Assembly: GCF_014268445.2 (NCBI RefSeq)
Contig: NZ_CP077089.1
Span: 5,897,001-5,961,000, forward strand
DNA: 64,000 nucleotides
Source: Pseudomonas tensinigenes
GTDB taxonomy: Bacteria > Pseudomonadota > Gammaproteobacteria > Pseudomonadales > Pseudomonadaceae
Direction of reading: 5' to 3'
The notes beneath the pieces are model-generated. The model saw only the letters and a list, made by a program, of their open reading frames with translations. It did no database searches and was not told the origin of the DNA. Every line of letters begins with the position of its first letter. The first letter of the stretch is position 1. Position numbers and translations under genes: made by a program. Of the stretch, positions 8,931 to 20,282 are shown in pieces.

Positions 8931-8981
8931 GCTGTGCCTCGTGTCTTGCGCGCAAGAAATAGCGAAAACAGTGGAAAACAT

Positions 8982-9071
8982 TGTGGGAGCGAGCCTGCTC
9001 GCGAAGGCGTCAGCACATTCAACATCTACGGTGCCTGACACACCGCTTTCGCGAGCAGGCTCGCTCCCACA
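8982..9071. repeat. REP doublet between fkpB and ispH
   Basis: Two REP palindromes in inverted arrangement (GTGGGAGCGAGCCTGCTCGC from 8983, and CGCGAGCAGGCTCGCTCCCA ending 9070) around a 40-base spacer. It sits inside a same-strand gene series, 50 bp upstream of ispH, so it may set differential ispH expression or mRNA 3' ends. Confidence 0.92.
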
Positions 9072-9092
9072 TTTTGACCCGTGTGCGGTCAG

Positions 9093-9545
9093 TTACAGCG
9101 CTTTGACGGAAATGATTTCCACGTCAAAGGTCAGCGTCTTGCCCGACAGCGGGTGATTGAAGTCGATGGTCACTTGCGTGTCATCGAACTCTTTCACTAC
9201 ACCTGGCAGCTCAGTATTGGCCGCATCGTTGAAGATCACCAGCAAACCCGGCGACAACTCCATGTCGACGAACTGCGAACGCGGGATGATCTGCACGTTC
9301 TGCGGGTTCGGCTGGCCGAAAGCGTTTTCCGGCTCGACGGTCAGCGTGCGCTTGTCGCCGGCCTTGAAGCCGAACAGCGCCGCTTCGAAACCCGGCAGCA
9401 GGTTGCCGTCGCCGACCTTGAAGGTCGCCGGGGCTTTGTCGAACGTGCTGTCGACGGTGTCGCCGTTCTCCAGGCGCAATGCAAAGTGCAAAGTGACTTC
9501 CGTGTTCTGGCCGATGCGTTGCTCAGCCAATACCTGTTCAGTCAT
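9093..9545 (-). CDS. fkpB: FKBP-type peptidyl-prolyl isomerase FkpB (SlpA)
   Basis: 150 residues of the SlyD-like FKBP class: NTEVTLHFALRLENGDTVDST near the N-terminus, LPGFEAALFGFKAGDKRTLTV around the IF-domain entry, and a C-terminal beta strand LTFDVEIISVKAL. No signal peptide and no His-rich metal tail, which separates it from SlyD. It starts 8 bp inside the end of lspA and precedes ispH, the order ileS-lspA-fkpB-ispH known from E. coli. Cytoplasmic prolyl isomerase or chaperone role inferred from the family. Confidence 0.92.
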   Translation of the reverse strand: MTEQVLAEQRIGQNTEVTLHFALRLENGDTVDSTFDKAPATFKVGDGNLLPGFEAALFGFKAGDKRTLTVEPENAFGQPNPQNVQIIPRSQFVDMELSPGLLVIFNDAANTELPGVVKEFDDTQVTIDFNHPLSGKTLTFDVEIISVKAL

Positions 9546-10050
9546 GAACGGCTTCTCCGGTCTTTTTACTTTTGAACATATCCAGTGCCAGCATCACCGC
9601 ACCAACAGTGATGGCGCTGTCGGCGAAGTTGAACGCCGGGAAATGATGGCGGTTCTGCCAGTGCACCAGAATGAAATCGATCACATGGCCCAGGGCAATG
9701 CGGTCGTACAGATTGCCCAACGCGCCACCCAGCACCAGTGCCAAAGCGACGGCCAGCCAGGTTTCGTTGCGGCCCAGACGCTTGAGCCAGACCACCAGCA
9801 CCGCACTGACCACAATCGCGATCAGGGCGAACAGCCAGCGCTGCCAGCCGGAGCTGTCAGCCAGGAAGCTGAAGGCTGCGCCGGTGTTGTAGGCCAAGGT
9901 CCAGCTGAAGTAATCAGGGATCACCACAATCTGTTGATACATTTCGAGCTTGCCTTCGAAGTAGAACTTGCTGGCCTGGTCAATGACCAGAACCAGCAAA
10001 CTCAACCACAGCCAGCTCAACCGTCCGAAACGGCCAACGGCATTAGGCAT
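9538..10050 (-). CDS. lspA: Lipoprotein signal peptidase II LspA
   Basis: 170 residues with four membrane helices. The catalytic aspartates are in GHVIDFI (Asp125) and NFADSAI (Asp144), matching D124/D143 of the P. aeruginosa enzyme; [10 protein letters not shown] is the conserved block C. It cleaves the signal peptide of diacylglyceryl-prolipoproteins in the inner membrane. The ATG at 10050 overlaps the ileS stop by 8 bp, and its stop overlaps fkpB by 8 bp, so the three are translationally linked. Confidence 0.96.
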   Translation of the reverse strand: MPNAVGRFGRLSWLWLSLLVLVIDQASKFYFEGKLEMYQQIVVIPDYFSWTLAYNTGAAFSFLADSSGWQRWLFALIAIVVSAVLVVWLKRLGRNETWLAVALALVLGGALGNLYDRIALGHVIDFILVHWQNRHHFPAFNFADSAITVGAVMLALDMFKSKKTGEAVHD

Positions 10051-12874
10051 AGTGACGAACCTCGCCAGCGCCGCTGATGTTGTCGACGCAACGACCGCAG
10101 ATTTCCGGATGTTCCGGGTTGACGCCAACGTCTTCGCGGCAGTGCCAGCAACGGGCGCACTTCGGGAAGGCCGATTTGACGATCTTCAGCTTCAGGCCGC
10201 TGACTTCAGTCACTACCGCATCGGCCGGAGCCTGTACGAACGGCGCAACGCTGGCAGTCGAAGTGATCAGGACAAAGCGCAGTTCGTTGCTCAGCTTGGC
10301 CAGATCGGCGCTCAGGGCGTCTTCGGCGTACAGCGTCACTTCGGCTTGCAGGTTGCCACCGACGGCTTTCGCCGCACGCTGGATTTCCATCTCTTTGTTG
10401 ACCGCTACTTTGACCGCCATTACGCGTTCCCAGTAGTCGCGGCCCAGCTCAACGTCTGCCGGCAGTTCGGTCAGACCTTCGTACCAGGTGTTGAGCATCA
10501 CCGACTCGTTGCGCTCGCCCGGCAGGTATTCCCACAACTCGTCAGCAGTGAAGGCGAGGATCGGCGCGATCCAGCGCACCAGCGCTTCGGAGATGTGGAA
10601 CAGCGCGGTTTGCGCCGAACGGCGGGCCTTGCTGTTGGCGCCAGTGGTGTACTGACGGTCCTTGATGATGTCGAGGTAGAAACCACCCAGCTCCTGCACG
10701 CAGAAGTTGTGGATCTTCGAGTAGACGTTCCAGAAACGGTATTCGCCGTAGTGCTCTTGCAGCTCGCGTTGCAGCAGCAAGGTGCGGTCGACCGCCCAAC
10801 GATCCAGCGCGAGCATTTCTTCGGCCGGCAAGATGTCGGTAGCCGGATTGAAACCACTCAGGTTCGAAAGCAGGAAACGCGCGGTGTTACGGATACGACG
10901 ATAGGCGTCCGCACTGCGTGTCAGGATCTGATCCGATACCGCGATCTCGCCCGAATAATCTGTCGAAGCGACCCATAGACGCATGATGTCAGCGCCCAAT
11001 GTGTCGTTGATCTTTTTCGGCTCGATCACGTTTTTCAGCGACTTCGACATCTTGCGACCAGACTCATCGACGGTAAAACCGTGAGTCAGCAGTTCGCGGT
11101 ACGGCGCGTGGTTGTCGATGGCGCAACCGGTCAGCAGCGACGAGTGGAACCAGCCACGGTGCTGGTCGGAACCTTCCAGGTACAGATCGGCACGCGGGCC
11201 GCTCTCGTGACCCATCGGGTGCGAACCGCGCAGGACGTGCCAGTGCGTGGTGCCCGAATCGAACCAGACGTCGAGGGTGTCGCTGATCTTGTCGTACAGC
11301 GGCGCTTCGTCGCCGAGCAACTCGGCAGCGTCCATCTTGAACCAGGCTTCGATGCCTTCGACTTCAACGCGCTTGGCGACTTCTTCCATCAGCTCTACGG
11401 TACGTGGGTGCAGTTCGCCGCTTTCCTTGTTGAGGAAGAACGGGATCGGCACGCCCCAGTTGCGCTGACGCGAGATGCACCAGTCCGGACGGTTGGCGAT
11501 CATCGAGTGCAGGCGCGCCTGGCCCCAGGCCGGGACGAACTTGGTGTCTTCGATGGCTTTGAGCGAGCGCACCCGCAGGGTGTCGCCGCTGGTTGGCTCT
11601 TTGTCCATGCCGATGAACCACTGCGCGGTGGCGCGGTAGATCAGCGGGGTCTTGTGACGCCAGCAGTGCATGTAGCTGTGTTTGATGATGGCGGTGTGCA
11701 ACAGCGCACCGACTTCGGTCAGCTTGTCGACAATGGCCGGATTGGCCTTCCAGATGAACTGGCCGCCGAAGAATTCCAGCGACGGCACGTACACGCCGTT
11801 GCTCTGCACCGGGTTAAGGATGTCGTCGTTGACCATGCCGTACTTCTTGCAGGTCACGAAGTCGTCCACGCCGTAGGCCGGAGCGGAGTGAACCACACCG
11901 GTACCAGCGCCCAGTTCGACGTAGTCAGCCAGGTACACCGGCGACAGACGGTCATAGAACGGGTGACGGAAGTTGATCAGTTCCAGTTGTTTACCGGTGG
12001 TGGTCGCAATGACCGAGCCTTCAACGCCATAGCGCGCCAGGCAGGCTTCGACCAGCTCTTCAGCCAGCACCAGCAGCTTGTCGCCGACATCTACCAACGC
12101 GTAGTTGAATTCCGGGTGAACGTTCAGCGCCTGGTTGGCCGGGATGGTCCACGGGGTGGTGGTCCAGATCACGATCGAGGCAGGTTTGCTCAGCGACGGC
12201 AGACCGAACGCAGCAGCCAGTTGGGCTTCGTCAGCGATCGGGAAAGCAACGTCGATGGTCGAGGAGTCCTTGTTCTCGTACTCGACTTCCGCTTCGGCCA
12301 AGGCCGAACCGCAGTCGAAGCACCAGTTCACAGGCTTGAGGCCCTTGAACACGAAACCGCCCTTGACGATTTCGGCGAGAGCGCGGATTTCGCCGGCCTC
12401 GTTCTTGAAGTCCATGGTCTTGTAAGGGTTGGCCCAGTCGCCCAGCACGCCGAGACGGATGAACTCCGACTTCTGCCCTTCGATCTGCTCGGTGGCGTAG
12501 GCACGGCACAGCTCGCGGGTCTTGTCCGCGCCGAGGTTCTTGCCGTGGGTCACTTCAACCTTGTGCTCGATCGGCAGGCCGTGACAGTCCCAACCCGGAA
12601 CGTACGGCGCGTCGAAGCCCGACAGGGTCTTCGAGCGGATGATCATGTCCTTGAGAATCTTGTTCAGTGCGTGACCGATGTGGATCGTGCCGTTGGCATA
12701 CGGAGGACCGTCATGCAGAACGAACTTCGGACGATCCTTGCCAATCTCGCGCAACTTTCCGTACAGGCCAATACTGTCCCAGCGCTGCAGGATCTGCGGT
12801 TCGCGCTGTGGCAGGCCGGCCTTCATTGGGAAGGCGGTGTCCGGAAGGTTTAGCGTGGCTTTATAGTCGGTCAT
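10043..12874 (-). CDS. ileS: Isoleucyl-tRNA synthetase
   Basis: 943 residues, the usual bacterial length. Class I signatures are HIGH (residues 65-68, in [11 protein letters not shown]) and KMSKS (about 608-612, in [11 protein letters not shown]). The CP1 editing domain has [13 protein letters not shown], and the C-terminal zinc finger has [12 protein letters not shown] and CGRCVDNI. It charges tRNA-Ile in the cytoplasm. It begins 14 bp after the ribF stop and overlaps lspA, so ribF-ileS-lspA-fkpB look like one transcript. Presence of the C-terminal zinc finger identifies the ordinary IleS1 type, not the mupirocin-resistant IleS2. Confidence 0.98.
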   Translation of the reverse strand: MTDYKATLNLPDTAFPMKAGLPQREPQILQRWDSIGLYGKLREIGKDRPKFVLHDGPPYANGTIHIGHALNKILKDMIIRSKTLSGFDAPYVPGWDCHGLPIEHKVEVTHGKNLGADKTRELCRAYATEQIEGQKSEFIRLGVLGDWANPYKTMDFKNEAGEIRALAEIVKGGFVFKGLKPVNWCFDCGSALAEAEVEYENKDSSTIDVAFPIADEAQLAAAFGLPSLSKPASIVIWTTTPWTIPANQALNVHPEFNYALVDVGDKLLVLAEELVEACLARYGVEGSVIATTTGKQLELINFRHPFYDRLSPVYLADYVELGAGTGVVHSAPAYGVDDFVTCKKYGMVNDDILNPVQSNGVYVPSLEFFGGQFIWKANPAIVDKLTEVGALLHTAIIKHSYMHCWRHKTPLIYRATAQWFIGMDKEPTSGDTLRVRSLKAIEDTKFVPAWGQARLHSMIANRPDWCISRQRNWGVPIPFFLNKESGELHPRTVELMEEVAKRVEVEGIEAWFKMDAAELLGDEAPLYDKISDTLDVWFDSGTTHWHVLRGSHPMGHESGPRADLYLEGSDQHRGWFHSSLLTGCAIDNHAPYRELLTHGFTVDESGRKMSKSLKNVIEPKKINDTLGADIMRLWVASTDYSGEIAVSDQILTRSADAYRRIRNTARFLLSNLSGFNPATDILPAEEMLALDRWAVDRTLLLQRELQEHYGEYRFWNVYSKIHNFCVQELGGFYLDIIKDRQYTTGANSKARRSAQTALFHISEALVRWIAPILAFTADELWEYLPGERNESVMLNTWYEGLTELPADVELGRDYWERVMAVKVAVNKEMEIQRAAKAVGGNLQAEVTLYAEDALSADLAKLSNELRFVLITSTASVAPFVQAPADAVVTEVSGLKLKIVKSAFPKCARCWHCREDVGVNPEHPEICGRCVDNISGAGEVRHYA

Positions 12875-12887
12875 TTAAGGCTCTTCA

Positions 12888-13826
12888 TTAGCGATGGGCG
12901 CTAGGTGCGGCTAGTGCACGGGCGGTGGCGACATCCGCATTGATCGCCGTTTTCAATGCCTCCAGAGAGGCGAAGCGCTGCTCTTCACGCAGCTTTTGGT
13001 GGAAAACCACCGTCAAACGCCGGTCATACAGATCGCCGGCAAAATCTAGAAGATGGACTTCAAGGTGGGCCTTGCCATCACCTTGTACCGTGGGCCGTAC
13101 GCCGATATTGGCGACGCCGGGCCAGGTCTTGCCGTCGATATCGACATCCACCAGATACACCCCGGTAAACGGCACGCGACGACGCTTGAGTTGAATGTTG
13201 GCAGTGGGCGTACCCAGTTGCCGGGCCAGTTTCTGGCCATGCAGCACGCGACCGGCTATCCGGTACGGGCGGCCGAGCAAACGTTCGGCCAAGGCAAAAT
13301 CGGCGGCGGCCAAGGCGTTACGCACCTGCGTGCTACTGACGCGAATGCCGTCCAGCTCGACGGTTTGCGCGGCTTCAACGGTAAAACCGTGCATCTGCCC
13401 GGCCTGCAGCAGGAAATCGAAATCGCCGAGGCGGTCGCAACCGAAGCGGAAGTCGTCACCGACCTCCAGATGCTGCACGCCGAGGCCATCAACGAGGATG
13501 GTATCGACGAACTCACTGGCGCTGAGTTTGCTCAGACGCTGGTTGAACGCCAGGCACAACACCCGGTCAACGCCTTCGGCGGCCAGCAATTGCAGCTTGT
13601 CGCGCAAGCGGGCCAGACGCGCCGGCGCAGTCTCGGGGGCAAAGAATTCCCGCGGCTGCGGCTCGAAAATCACCACGCAGCTGGGTACGCCCAACTCGAG
13701 CGCACGCTCACGCAGCCGGGCCAGGATAGCCTGGTGACCACGGTGAACACCGTCAAAGTTGCCAATAGTGGCGACGCAGCCCCGATGCTGGGGGCGCAAG
13801 TTGTGGAGGCCTCGAACCAGCTGCAT
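12888..13826 (-). CDS. ribF: Bifunctional riboflavin kinase/FAD synthetase RibF
   Basis: 312 residues. The N-terminal FAD synthetase domain has ATIGNFDGVHRGHQAIL (residues ~18-34) and the C-terminal riboflavin kinase domain has GQKLARQLGTPTANI. It makes FMN and FAD. The ATG at 13826 (MQLVRGL) matches the start of relatives; an extension of 25 codons upstream is not conserved as far as I recall. First gene of the ribF-ileS-lspA-fkpB series, 129 bp after murJ start-to-stop gap on the same strand. Confidence 0.96.
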   Translation of the reverse strand: MQLVRGLHNLRPQHRGCVATIGNFDGVHRGHQAILARLRERALELGVPSCVVIFEPQPREFFAPETAPARLARLRDKLQLLAAEGVDRVLCLAFNQRLSKLSASEFVDTILVDGLGVQHLEVGDDFRFGCDRLGDFDFLLQAGQMHGFTVEAAQTVELDGIRVSSTQVRNALAAADFALAERLLGRPYRIAGRVLHGQKLARQLGTPTANIQLKRRRVPFTGVYLVDVDIDGKTWPGVANIGVRPTVQGDGKAHLEVHLLDFAGDLYDRRLTVVFHQKLREEQRFASLEALKTAINADVATARALAAPSAHR

Positions 13827-13955
13827 AACGCGCTTCTTGCTCATAAAGTGGTCGATTATAACCACACCCGACGGCCGACGACAGGCAACACCGTAACGCA
13901 AAGTGAACGAGCCGACAAAACTGCCTGCCCGCGCCTGTTTATAAAGGGTAAAACC

Positions 13956-15494
13956 TTAACTCAAGGCCTTGCGATTGAAGTCGCGCAGGCGGAAACCAAG
14001 CAGCAGCAACATACCGAAATACGTCACTACGCCGGCAGCCACCAAAGCGCCCAGACGCAGGAAGCGCTCAAGCATGTGACCTTGATCCCACGCCGGCATG
14101 AAATGCATGCCAAGCAGCAGCACTGCCGACATCACCGCCACCGCGATCACCAGTTTGAAACCGAACTTGGCCCAACCCGGCTGCGGCTGATACATCTGCT
14201 GTTTGCGCAGTTGATAGAACAGCAATCCGGCGTTGAGACAGGCACCGGCACTGATCGCCAGTGCCAGCCCCGCGTGCGCCAACGGGCCAATCAGCACCAG
14301 GTTGAACAGCTGAGTGACCACCAGGGTAAAGATTGCGATTTTTACCGGTGTACGGATGTTCTGTTGCGCATAAAAGCCCGGCGCCAACACTTTGATCACG
14401 ATAATCCCGAGCAGACCGACAGAGTAAGCAATCAATGCGCGCTGGGTCATTTCGGCGTCGAAGCCACTGAACTGACCGTACTGGAATAACGAAACAGTCA
14501 GCGGCTCGGCGAGAATCCCCAGCGCCAGCGCACAGGGCAGCACCAGCACAAAGCACAGGCGCAGGCCCCAATCGAGAATCCGCGAGTATTCGTGGCGATC
14601 CTTGCTGGCATAGGTTTTCGCCAATGTCGGCAGCAGAATCGTCCCCAATGCCACGCCAAGCACGCCGGATGGCAACTCCATCAAGCGGTCGGCGTAATAC
14701 ATCCACGACACCGAGCCTGCGACCAGAAACGAGGCGAAGATGGTGTTGATGATCAGCGAGATCTGGCTGACCGAGACACCGAGAATCGCCGGCAGCATCT
14801 GCTTCATTACGCGCCAGACGCCGCTATCACGCAGATTCAAGCGCGGCAGCACCAGCATGCCGATCTTTTTCAGGTGCGGCAGTTGATAGAGCAACTGCGC
14901 CAGGCCGCCGACCAATACCGCCCAGCCCAGCGCCATCACCGGTGGATCGAAGTACGGTGTGAGGAACAGCGAAAACACGATCATGCTGACGTTGAGCAGA
15001 GTCGGCACGAAGGCCGGCACCGAGAAACGGTTCCAGGTATTGAGAATCGCACCCGCCAGTGAGGACAGGGAGATCAGCAATATATAGGGGAAGGTCACCC
15101 GCAACAGATCGGAGGTGAGCTGGAATTTTTCCGGCGTATCGGTAAAGCCCGGAGCCGTTGCCCAGATCACCCAGGGCGCAGCGATCATGCCCAGCGCCGT
15201 CACTACCGCCAATACCAGTGTCAGCAAACCCGACACATAGGCAATAAAGGTTCGGGTCGCCTCTTCACCCTGCTGGCTTTTGTATTCAGCGAGAATCGGC
15301 ACGAATGCCTGAGAGAACGCCCCTTCAGCGAAGATACGCCGCAACAGATTGGGCAGTTTGAAGGCAATAAAGAAGGCGTCCGTCGCCATCCCGGCGCCGA
15401 ATGTACGAGCAATCAGCGTGTCACGAACAAAGCCCAGAATCCGGGAAAGCATCGTGATAGAGCTGACGGCGGCCAACGATTTGAGCAGATTCAT
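13956..15494 (-). CDS. murJ: Lipid II flippase MurJ
   Basis: 512 residues with about 14 hydrophobic helices. The N-terminus [20 protein letters not shown] and the following [15 protein letters not shown] are the hallmark of MurJ/MviN in the MOP superfamily, with [20 protein letters not shown] as the second conserved block. It flips lipid II across the inner membrane for peptidoglycan synthesis. It lies between rpsT (divergent) and ribF, the same order as in P. aeruginosa. Confidence 0.96.
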   Translation of the reverse strand: MNLLKSLAAVSSITMLSRILGFVRDTLIARTFGAGMATDAFFIAFKLPNLLRRIFAEGAFSQAFVPILAEYKSQQGEEATRTFIAYVSGLLTLVLAVVTALGMIAAPWVIWATAPGFTDTPEKFQLTSDLLRVTFPYILLISLSSLAGAILNTWNRFSVPAFVPTLLNVSMIVFSLFLTPYFDPPVMALGWAVLVGGLAQLLYQLPHLKKIGMLVLPRLNLRDSGVWRVMKQMLPAILGVSVSQISLIINTIFASFLVAGSVSWMYYADRLMELPSGVLGVALGTILLPTLAKTYASKDRHEYSRILDWGLRLCFVLVLPCALALGILAEPLTVSLFQYGQFSGFDAEMTQRALIAYSVGLLGIIVIKVLAPGFYAQQNIRTPVKIAIFTLVVTQLFNLVLIGPLAHAGLALAISAGACLNAGLLFYQLRKQQMYQPQPGWAKFGFKLVIAVAVMSAVLLLGMHFMPAWDQGHMLERFLRLGALVAAGVVTYFGMLLLLGFRLRDFNRKALS

Positions 15495-15664
15495 TGAGGG
15501 AATTTGTGCCTGTCGATAAACAGCAGGCGAACAAAGCGCCTACTTGTGCGATACTCCGCGCCGCAGCAGCACAGAGCCAAAGCTCGCGAGTTTACAGGTC
15601 AAGCGCCGGAAATAAATATCCCGCCTCTTTATACCTACCACTTAGCGGAACGTTTCAAGTGCCC

Positions 15665-15693
15665 TTGACAAGACTTCAACTCATCGGCATGAT
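15665..15693 (+). promoter_or_regulatory. Sigma-70 promoter of rpsT
   Basis: TTGACA (15665-15670), a 17-base spacer, and CATGAT (15688-15693), 53 bp before the rpsT start. Consensus -35 and optimal spacing fit a strong ribosomal-protein promoter. Confidence 0.7.
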
Positions 15694-15746
15694 TCGCGGC
15701 CTATTTTGTTTGCTATTTCCTAAAAAGTCTTTCGAGGAGCTCGACG

Positions 15747-16019
15747 GTGGCCAACTCACCTTCCGCCAAAAAACGTGCAAAACAGGCTGAGAAGCGTCGC
15801 AGCCACAACGCCAGCCTGCGTTCCATGGTTCGCACCTACATCAAGAATGTAGTTAAAGCCATCGACGCAAAAGACGCTGAAAAAGCTCAAGCTGCATACG
15901 TTCTGGCTGTGCCAGTTATCGACCGTATGGCCGATAAAGGCATCATCCACAAGAACAAGGCTGCTCGTCATAAGAGCCGTCTGAATGGCCACGTCAAAGC
16001 GCTGAAAGAAGCTGCTTAA
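15747..16019 (+). CDS. rpsT: 30S ribosomal protein S20
   Basis: 90 residues, lysine- and arginine-rich: [20 protein letters not shown] at the start and [14 protein letters not shown] at the end. S20 binds 16S rRNA early in 30S assembly. The start codon is GTG with GAGGAGCTCG upstream; non-AUG starts are known for rpsT in other bacteria and limit expression. Monocistronic, with its own promoter and terminator. Confidence 0.98.
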   Translation: MANSPSAKKRAKQAEKRRSHNASLRSMVRTYIKNVVKAIDAKDAEKAQAAYVLAVPVIDRMADKGIIHKNKAARHKSRLNGHVKALKEAA

Positions 16020-16040
16020 TCGACGTAGTCATTAAAAAAA

Positions 16041-16063
16041 CCGACCTTAGGGTCGGTTTTTTT
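16041..16063 (+). terminator. Intrinsic terminator of rpsT
   Basis: CCGACC-TTAG-GGTCGG stem (16041-16056) followed by seven T residues, with an A tract before it, 21 bp past the rpsT stop. Confidence 0.9.
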
Positions 16064-16097
16064 ATGCCTGAAATTTGGTGAATCCAGCGCAAAAAAA

Positions 16098-16187
16098 TGT
16101 AGGAGTGAGCCTGCTCGCGATGGAGTTGTATCAGTCGATGCATATATTGACTGATACAACGCCATCGCGAGCAGGCTCACTCCTACA
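16098..16187. repeat. REP doublet forming a near-perfect 90-base hairpin
   Basis: Variant REPs of the GTAGGAGTGAGCCTGCTCGC type in inverted arrangement. Unlike most other doublets here, the inner spacer is also self-complementary (TTGTATCAGTC against GACTGATACAA), so nearly the entire element pairs, leaving a loop around 16137-16149. It lies between the convergent rpsT terminator and creA. Confidence 0.93.
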
Positions 16188-16202
16188 GCTGGATTTGCGG
16201 TG

Positions 16203-16670
16203 TTATTGCTGGACGGGCACCCACGGCAGGATCGGGATAGCGGTCACGGCATTCTGCGGACTGCCTTCGATCAAGCGATCGCTGTAGACCAGGTACACCA
16301 GCGTATTACGCTTCTTGTCGAGGAAACGCACCACCTGCATAGTCTTGAACACCAGCGAAGTGCGCTCCTTGAACACCTCGTCGCCATCCTTCAGATCACC
16401 CTTGAACTTGATCGGACCCACCTGACGACAGGCGATCGACGCTTCGGCGCGATCTTCAGCCAGACCCAAACCGCCTTTTACGCCGCCGGTCTTGGCGCGC
16501 GACAGGTAGCAAGTCACACCCTCGACTTTCGGATCATCGAAAGCCTCGACCACAATACGGTCGTTAGGGCCGACAAACTTGAACACCGTCGACACTTGAC
16601 CGATTTCCTCGGCCGAGACCAGCAATGGCATCGCCATCAGCAAGCCCAACAATCCTTTTGCTAAACGCAT
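16203..16670 (-). CDS. creA: CreA family periplasmic protein
   Basis: 155 residues with a signal peptide (1-20, ending LLVSA before EEIG). The CreA family core is visible: [34 protein letters not shown] and [18 protein letters not shown]. The molecular function of CreA is not established. Its start is 10 bp past the proB stop on the same strand, so it may be expressed with obgE-proB. Confidence 0.9.
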   Translation of the reverse strand: MRLAKGLLGLLMAMPLLVSAEEIGQVSTVFKFVGPNDRIVVEAFDDPKVEGVTCYLSRAKTGGVKGGLGLAEDRAEASIACRQVGPIKFKGDLKDGDEVFKERTSLVFKTMQVVRFLDKKRNTLVYLVYSDRLIEGSPQNAVTAIPILPWVPVQQ

Positions 16671-16680
16671 CGAGTTTTCC

Positions 16681-17799
16681 TTAAACCAGAATCAGGTTGT
16701 CACGGTGAACCAATTCAGGCTCCGCCATGTAACCGAGCAAACCGACAATCGCATCCGACGACTGACCGATGATTTTTTGTGCTTCCAGCGCACTGTAGTT
16801 GGCCAGGCCACGGGCAATCTCACGACCATCGGGCGCCACGCAGACGACCATCTCGCCGCGACGGAAACTGCCCTGCACCAGCTTCACACCCACCGGCAGC
16901 AGGCTTTTGTTGCCCTGCGACAGCGCTGACACCGCACCATCGTCCAGCACCAGCGTGCCGCGAGTTTGCAGATGCCCGGCCAGCCACTGCTTGCGCGCCG
17001 CAAGCATGCCGCGCTCAGGCGACAGCAACGTGCCGATACGCTCACCCGCCTTCAGACGATCCAGCACGCGCTCAAGACGCCCACCAACGATAATAGTGTG
17101 CGCACCGGAACGCGCAGCCAGTCGCGCCGCTCGCAACTTGGTCTGCATACCGCCACGCCCCAGCGCACCACCCGTGCCACCCGCCACCGCATCGAGGCTC
17201 GGATCATCGGCGCGCGCTTCGTAAATCAGCTGCGCCTCGGGATTGTTGCGCGGATCAGCGTCGAACATGCCATCGCGATCAGTGAGGATCACCAGCAGAT
17301 CCGCCTCGACCAGGTTAGCCACCAGCGCCGCCAGCGTGTCGTTGTCGCCGAAACGGATTTCGTCGGTGACCACGGTGTCGTTTTCGTTGATGACCGGGAT
17401 GACTTTCAGCTCGACCAGTGCGCGCAAGGTGCTGCGGGCATTCAGGTAGCGCTTGCGGTCGGACAGGTCGTCGTGCGTCAGCAGAATCTGTGCAGTGTGC
17501 CGGCCATGCTCAGCGAAGCTCGACTCCCACGCCTGCACCAAGCCCATCTGACCAATCGCAGCGGCCGCCTGAAGCTCGTGCATCGCACTGGGTCGTGCGG
17601 TCCAGCCCAAACGACTCATGCCGGCCGCCACCGCCCCGGAGGACACCAGCACCAACTCGACGCCAGCCTCATGCAAGGCCACCATCTGCTCGACCCAGAC
17701 ACTCATTGCCGCGCGATCCAGCCCCTTGCCATCAGCTGTCAGCAAAGCGCTGCCGATCTTCACGACCCAACGCTGCGCACCTGTCACCTTGCTCCGCAT
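16681..17799 (-). CDS. proB: Glutamate 5-kinase ProB
   Basis: 372 residues. N-terminal amino-acid kinase domain ([71 protein letters not shown]) and C-terminal PUA domain (from about residue 280). It phosphorylates glutamate, the first step of proline synthesis, and is normally inhibited by proline. ATG at 17799 matches the P. aeruginosa start; two closely spaced upstream in-frame start options are less likely. It follows obgE on the same strand. Confidence 0.97.
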   Translation of the reverse strand: MRSKVTGAQRWVVKIGSALLTADGKGLDRAAMSVWVEQMVALHEAGVELVLVSSGAVAAGMSRLGWTARPSAMHELQAAAAIGQMGLVQAWESSFAEHGRHTAQILLTHDDLSDRKRYLNARSTLRALVELKVIPVINENDTVVTDEIRFGDNDTLAALVANLVEADLLVILTDRDGMFDADPRNNPEAQLIYEARADDPSLDAVAGGTGGALGRGGMQTKLRAARLAARSGAHTIIVGGRLERVLDRLKAGERIGTLLSPERGMLAARKQWLAGHLQTRGTLVLDDGAVSALSQGNKSLLPVGVKLVQGSFRRGEMVVCVAPDGREIARGLANYSALEAQKIIGQSSDAIVGLLGYMAEPELVHRDNLILV

Positions 17800-17878
17800 C
17801 ATCTTCAACCTTAGCTTGAGGGCAACGCGACCCAGCGCCGCCCATGACGTTATTTGTGACTTGCGATTTCCAGATACT

Positions 17879-17902
17879 AAAACGCCGCTCGATTGAGCGG
17901 CG
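17879..17902 (-). terminator. Hairpin between obgE and proB
   Basis: On the minus strand CGCCGCTC-AATC-GAGCGGCG is followed by TTTTA. It could end the obgE transcript, or attenuate it ahead of proB; the T run is short. Confidence 0.45.
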
Positions 17903-17976
17903 CCTTAGAAAAACGGCTTGCAGCGATGATAACACCGCCCCGAGATGAAGGCTCAGCAGACACCAGCGATCTTCTA

Positions 17977-18012
17977 AAGGTCAAAAGATCGCAGCCTGCG
18001 GCAGCTCCTACC
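17977..18012. repeat. Single repeat of the AGATCGCAGCC..GGCAGCTCCTAC class
   Basis: AAGGTCAAAAGATCGCAGCC then TGCGGCAGCTCCTACC, the second intergenic repeat family of this window (others at 21265, 26002, 42032). It is directly downstream of obgE. Confidence 0.8.
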
Positions 18013-18019
18013 CAACGAA

Positions 18020-19282
<1,263 letters not shown>

Positions 19283-19295
19283 TCAAGACATAAGA

Positions 19296-19376
19296 CTCTT
19301 GCAAAAATGAGCGCAGCGACCCCAAAACACGACATGTATCGCACGCCGACAGCCCATACAAACAGTTTTGCAAGAG
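19296..19376. repeat. 11-bp perfect inverted repeat between rpmA and obgE
   Basis: CTCTTGCAAAA (19296-19306) is repeated inverted as TTTTGCAAGAG (19366-19376), with 59 bases between. It occupies the obgE leader or promoter region, upstream of obgE and downstream of the rpmA terminator. It resembles no element I can name. Confidence 0.6.
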
Positions 19377-19391
19377 ACTCACCCCACAAAC

Positions 19392-19422
19392 GAAAAAGCC
19401 CCGTCGCGAGACAGGGCTTTTC
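19392..19422 (-). terminator. Intrinsic terminator of rplU-rpmA
   Basis: On the minus strand AAAGCCCTGTC-TCGC-GACGGGGCTTT followed by TTCG; it lies 14 bp past the rpmA stop. The stem allows one G-T style mismatch pair in the middle. It separates rpmA from obgE, so obgE probably has its own promoter as well as read-through. Confidence 0.75.
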
Positions 19423-19436
19423 CAGCGATCGCGCAA

Positions 19437-19694
19437 TTAAGCTGCGACAACGCTCACGTAACGGCGGTTGAACGCGCCTTTTACTTCAAACTTGATCACG
19501 CCTTCGATTTTCGCGAAGAGGGTGTGATCCTTACCCATGCCAACGCCGTAGCCAGCGTGGAATTGGGTGCCGCGCTGACGCACGATGATGTTGCCCGGAA
19601 TGATTTTCTGGCCGCCATACATCTTAACGCCAAGGCGTTTGGCTTCTGAGTCGCGACCGTTACGGGTACTACCACCAGCTTTTTTGTGTGCCAT
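19437..19694 (-). CDS. rpmA: 50S ribosomal protein L27
   Basis: 85 residues: [20 protein letters not shown] at the N-terminus and [20 protein letters not shown], the L27 signature. Its N-terminal tail reaches the peptidyl-transferase centre. It is 34 bp after rplU on the same strand. Confidence 0.98.
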   Translation of the reverse strand: MAHKKAGGSTRNGRDSEAKRLGVKMYGGQKIIPGNIIVRQRGTQFHAGYGVGMGKDHTLFAKIEGVIKFEVKGAFNRRYVSVVAA

Positions 19695-19728
19695 GAGTCA
19701 ATTCTCCTAGTGAGGAATTAGGCTGAAA

Positions 19729-20043
19729 TTAAGCCTGAATACCGGTGATTTTGATCTCGGTGTACCACTGGCGGTGGCCCATACGCTTCATGTGGTGCTT
19801 ACGGCGACGGAACTTGATGATGCGGACTTTATCGTGACGACCTTGGGAAATCACTTCAGCCACAACGGTAGCGCCAGCAACAACTGGAGCGCCGATATTC
19901 ACGTCGTCGCCATTGGCAACCAACAGAACGCGATCAAAGGTAACGGATTCGCCGGTGGCGATTTCCAGTTTTTCGATCTTCAGGTATTCACCTGGGGCGA
20001 CTTTGTACTGCTTGCCGCCAGTAACGATTACTGCATAAGACAT
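19729..20043 (-). CDS. rplU: 50S ribosomal protein L21
   Basis: 104 residues: [20 protein letters not shown] at the start and the C-terminal [20 protein letters not shown] typical of L21. It binds 23S rRNA. First gene of the rplU-rpmA operon, divergent from ispB. ATG at 20043; long upstream extension in frame is leader sequence. Confidence 0.98.
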   Translation of the reverse strand: MSYAVIVTGGKQYKVAPGEYLKIEKLEIATGESVTFDRVLLVANGDDVNIGAPVVAGATVVAEVISQGRHDKVRIIKFRRRKHHMKRMGHRQWYTEIKITGIQA

Positions 20044-20174
20044 GGTATTTCTCCGATAATCCTGCTCACCCAGCTCTTTATAAGAAGAGGTATTGGCTGG
20101 CATGGCTGCATTAGGCTGGAAGGCCTGTTGCAATTGCGTAAGGCAGGTGCTGCCCAGGAAGTTCAGGGTGCGCG

Positions 20175-20203
20175 ATTGTACGCAAGCTGCGAGAGTCACG
20201 CAA
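20175..20203 (-). promoter_or_regulatory. Sigma-70 promoter of rplU-rpmA
   Basis: On the minus strand TTGCGT (complement of 20198-20203), a 17-base spacer and TACAAT (complement of 20175-20180). It implies a 5' leader of about 125 bases before the rplU ATG, long enough for ribosomal-protein feedback or another leader control. Confidence 0.7.
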
Positions 20204-20221
20204 GAGGCCGTCCATCGCGCC

Positions 20222-20250
20222 TTGACAGGTCCGGATGGGGGTCCTAGCAT
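20222..20250 (+). promoter_or_regulatory. Sigma-70 promoter of ispB
   Basis: TTGACA (20222-20227), 17-base spacer, TAGCAT (20245-20250), 32 bp before the ispB ATG. It is back to back with the rplU promoter: the two -35 elements are only 18 bp apart. Confidence 0.7.
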
Positions 20251-20282
20251 GCCGCGCAACCCTTCTGGAGCGACTCTCGCTG

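Noticed and set aside
11081..12853. 590-residue plus-strand open frame antisense to ileS
   Set aside because: ileS is certain; the frame has no domain, no ribosome site and shadow-like composition.
12888..13901. Longer ribF start at 13901
   Set aside because: The extra 25 residues run across the promoter region and do not fit relatives, which start at MQLVRGL.
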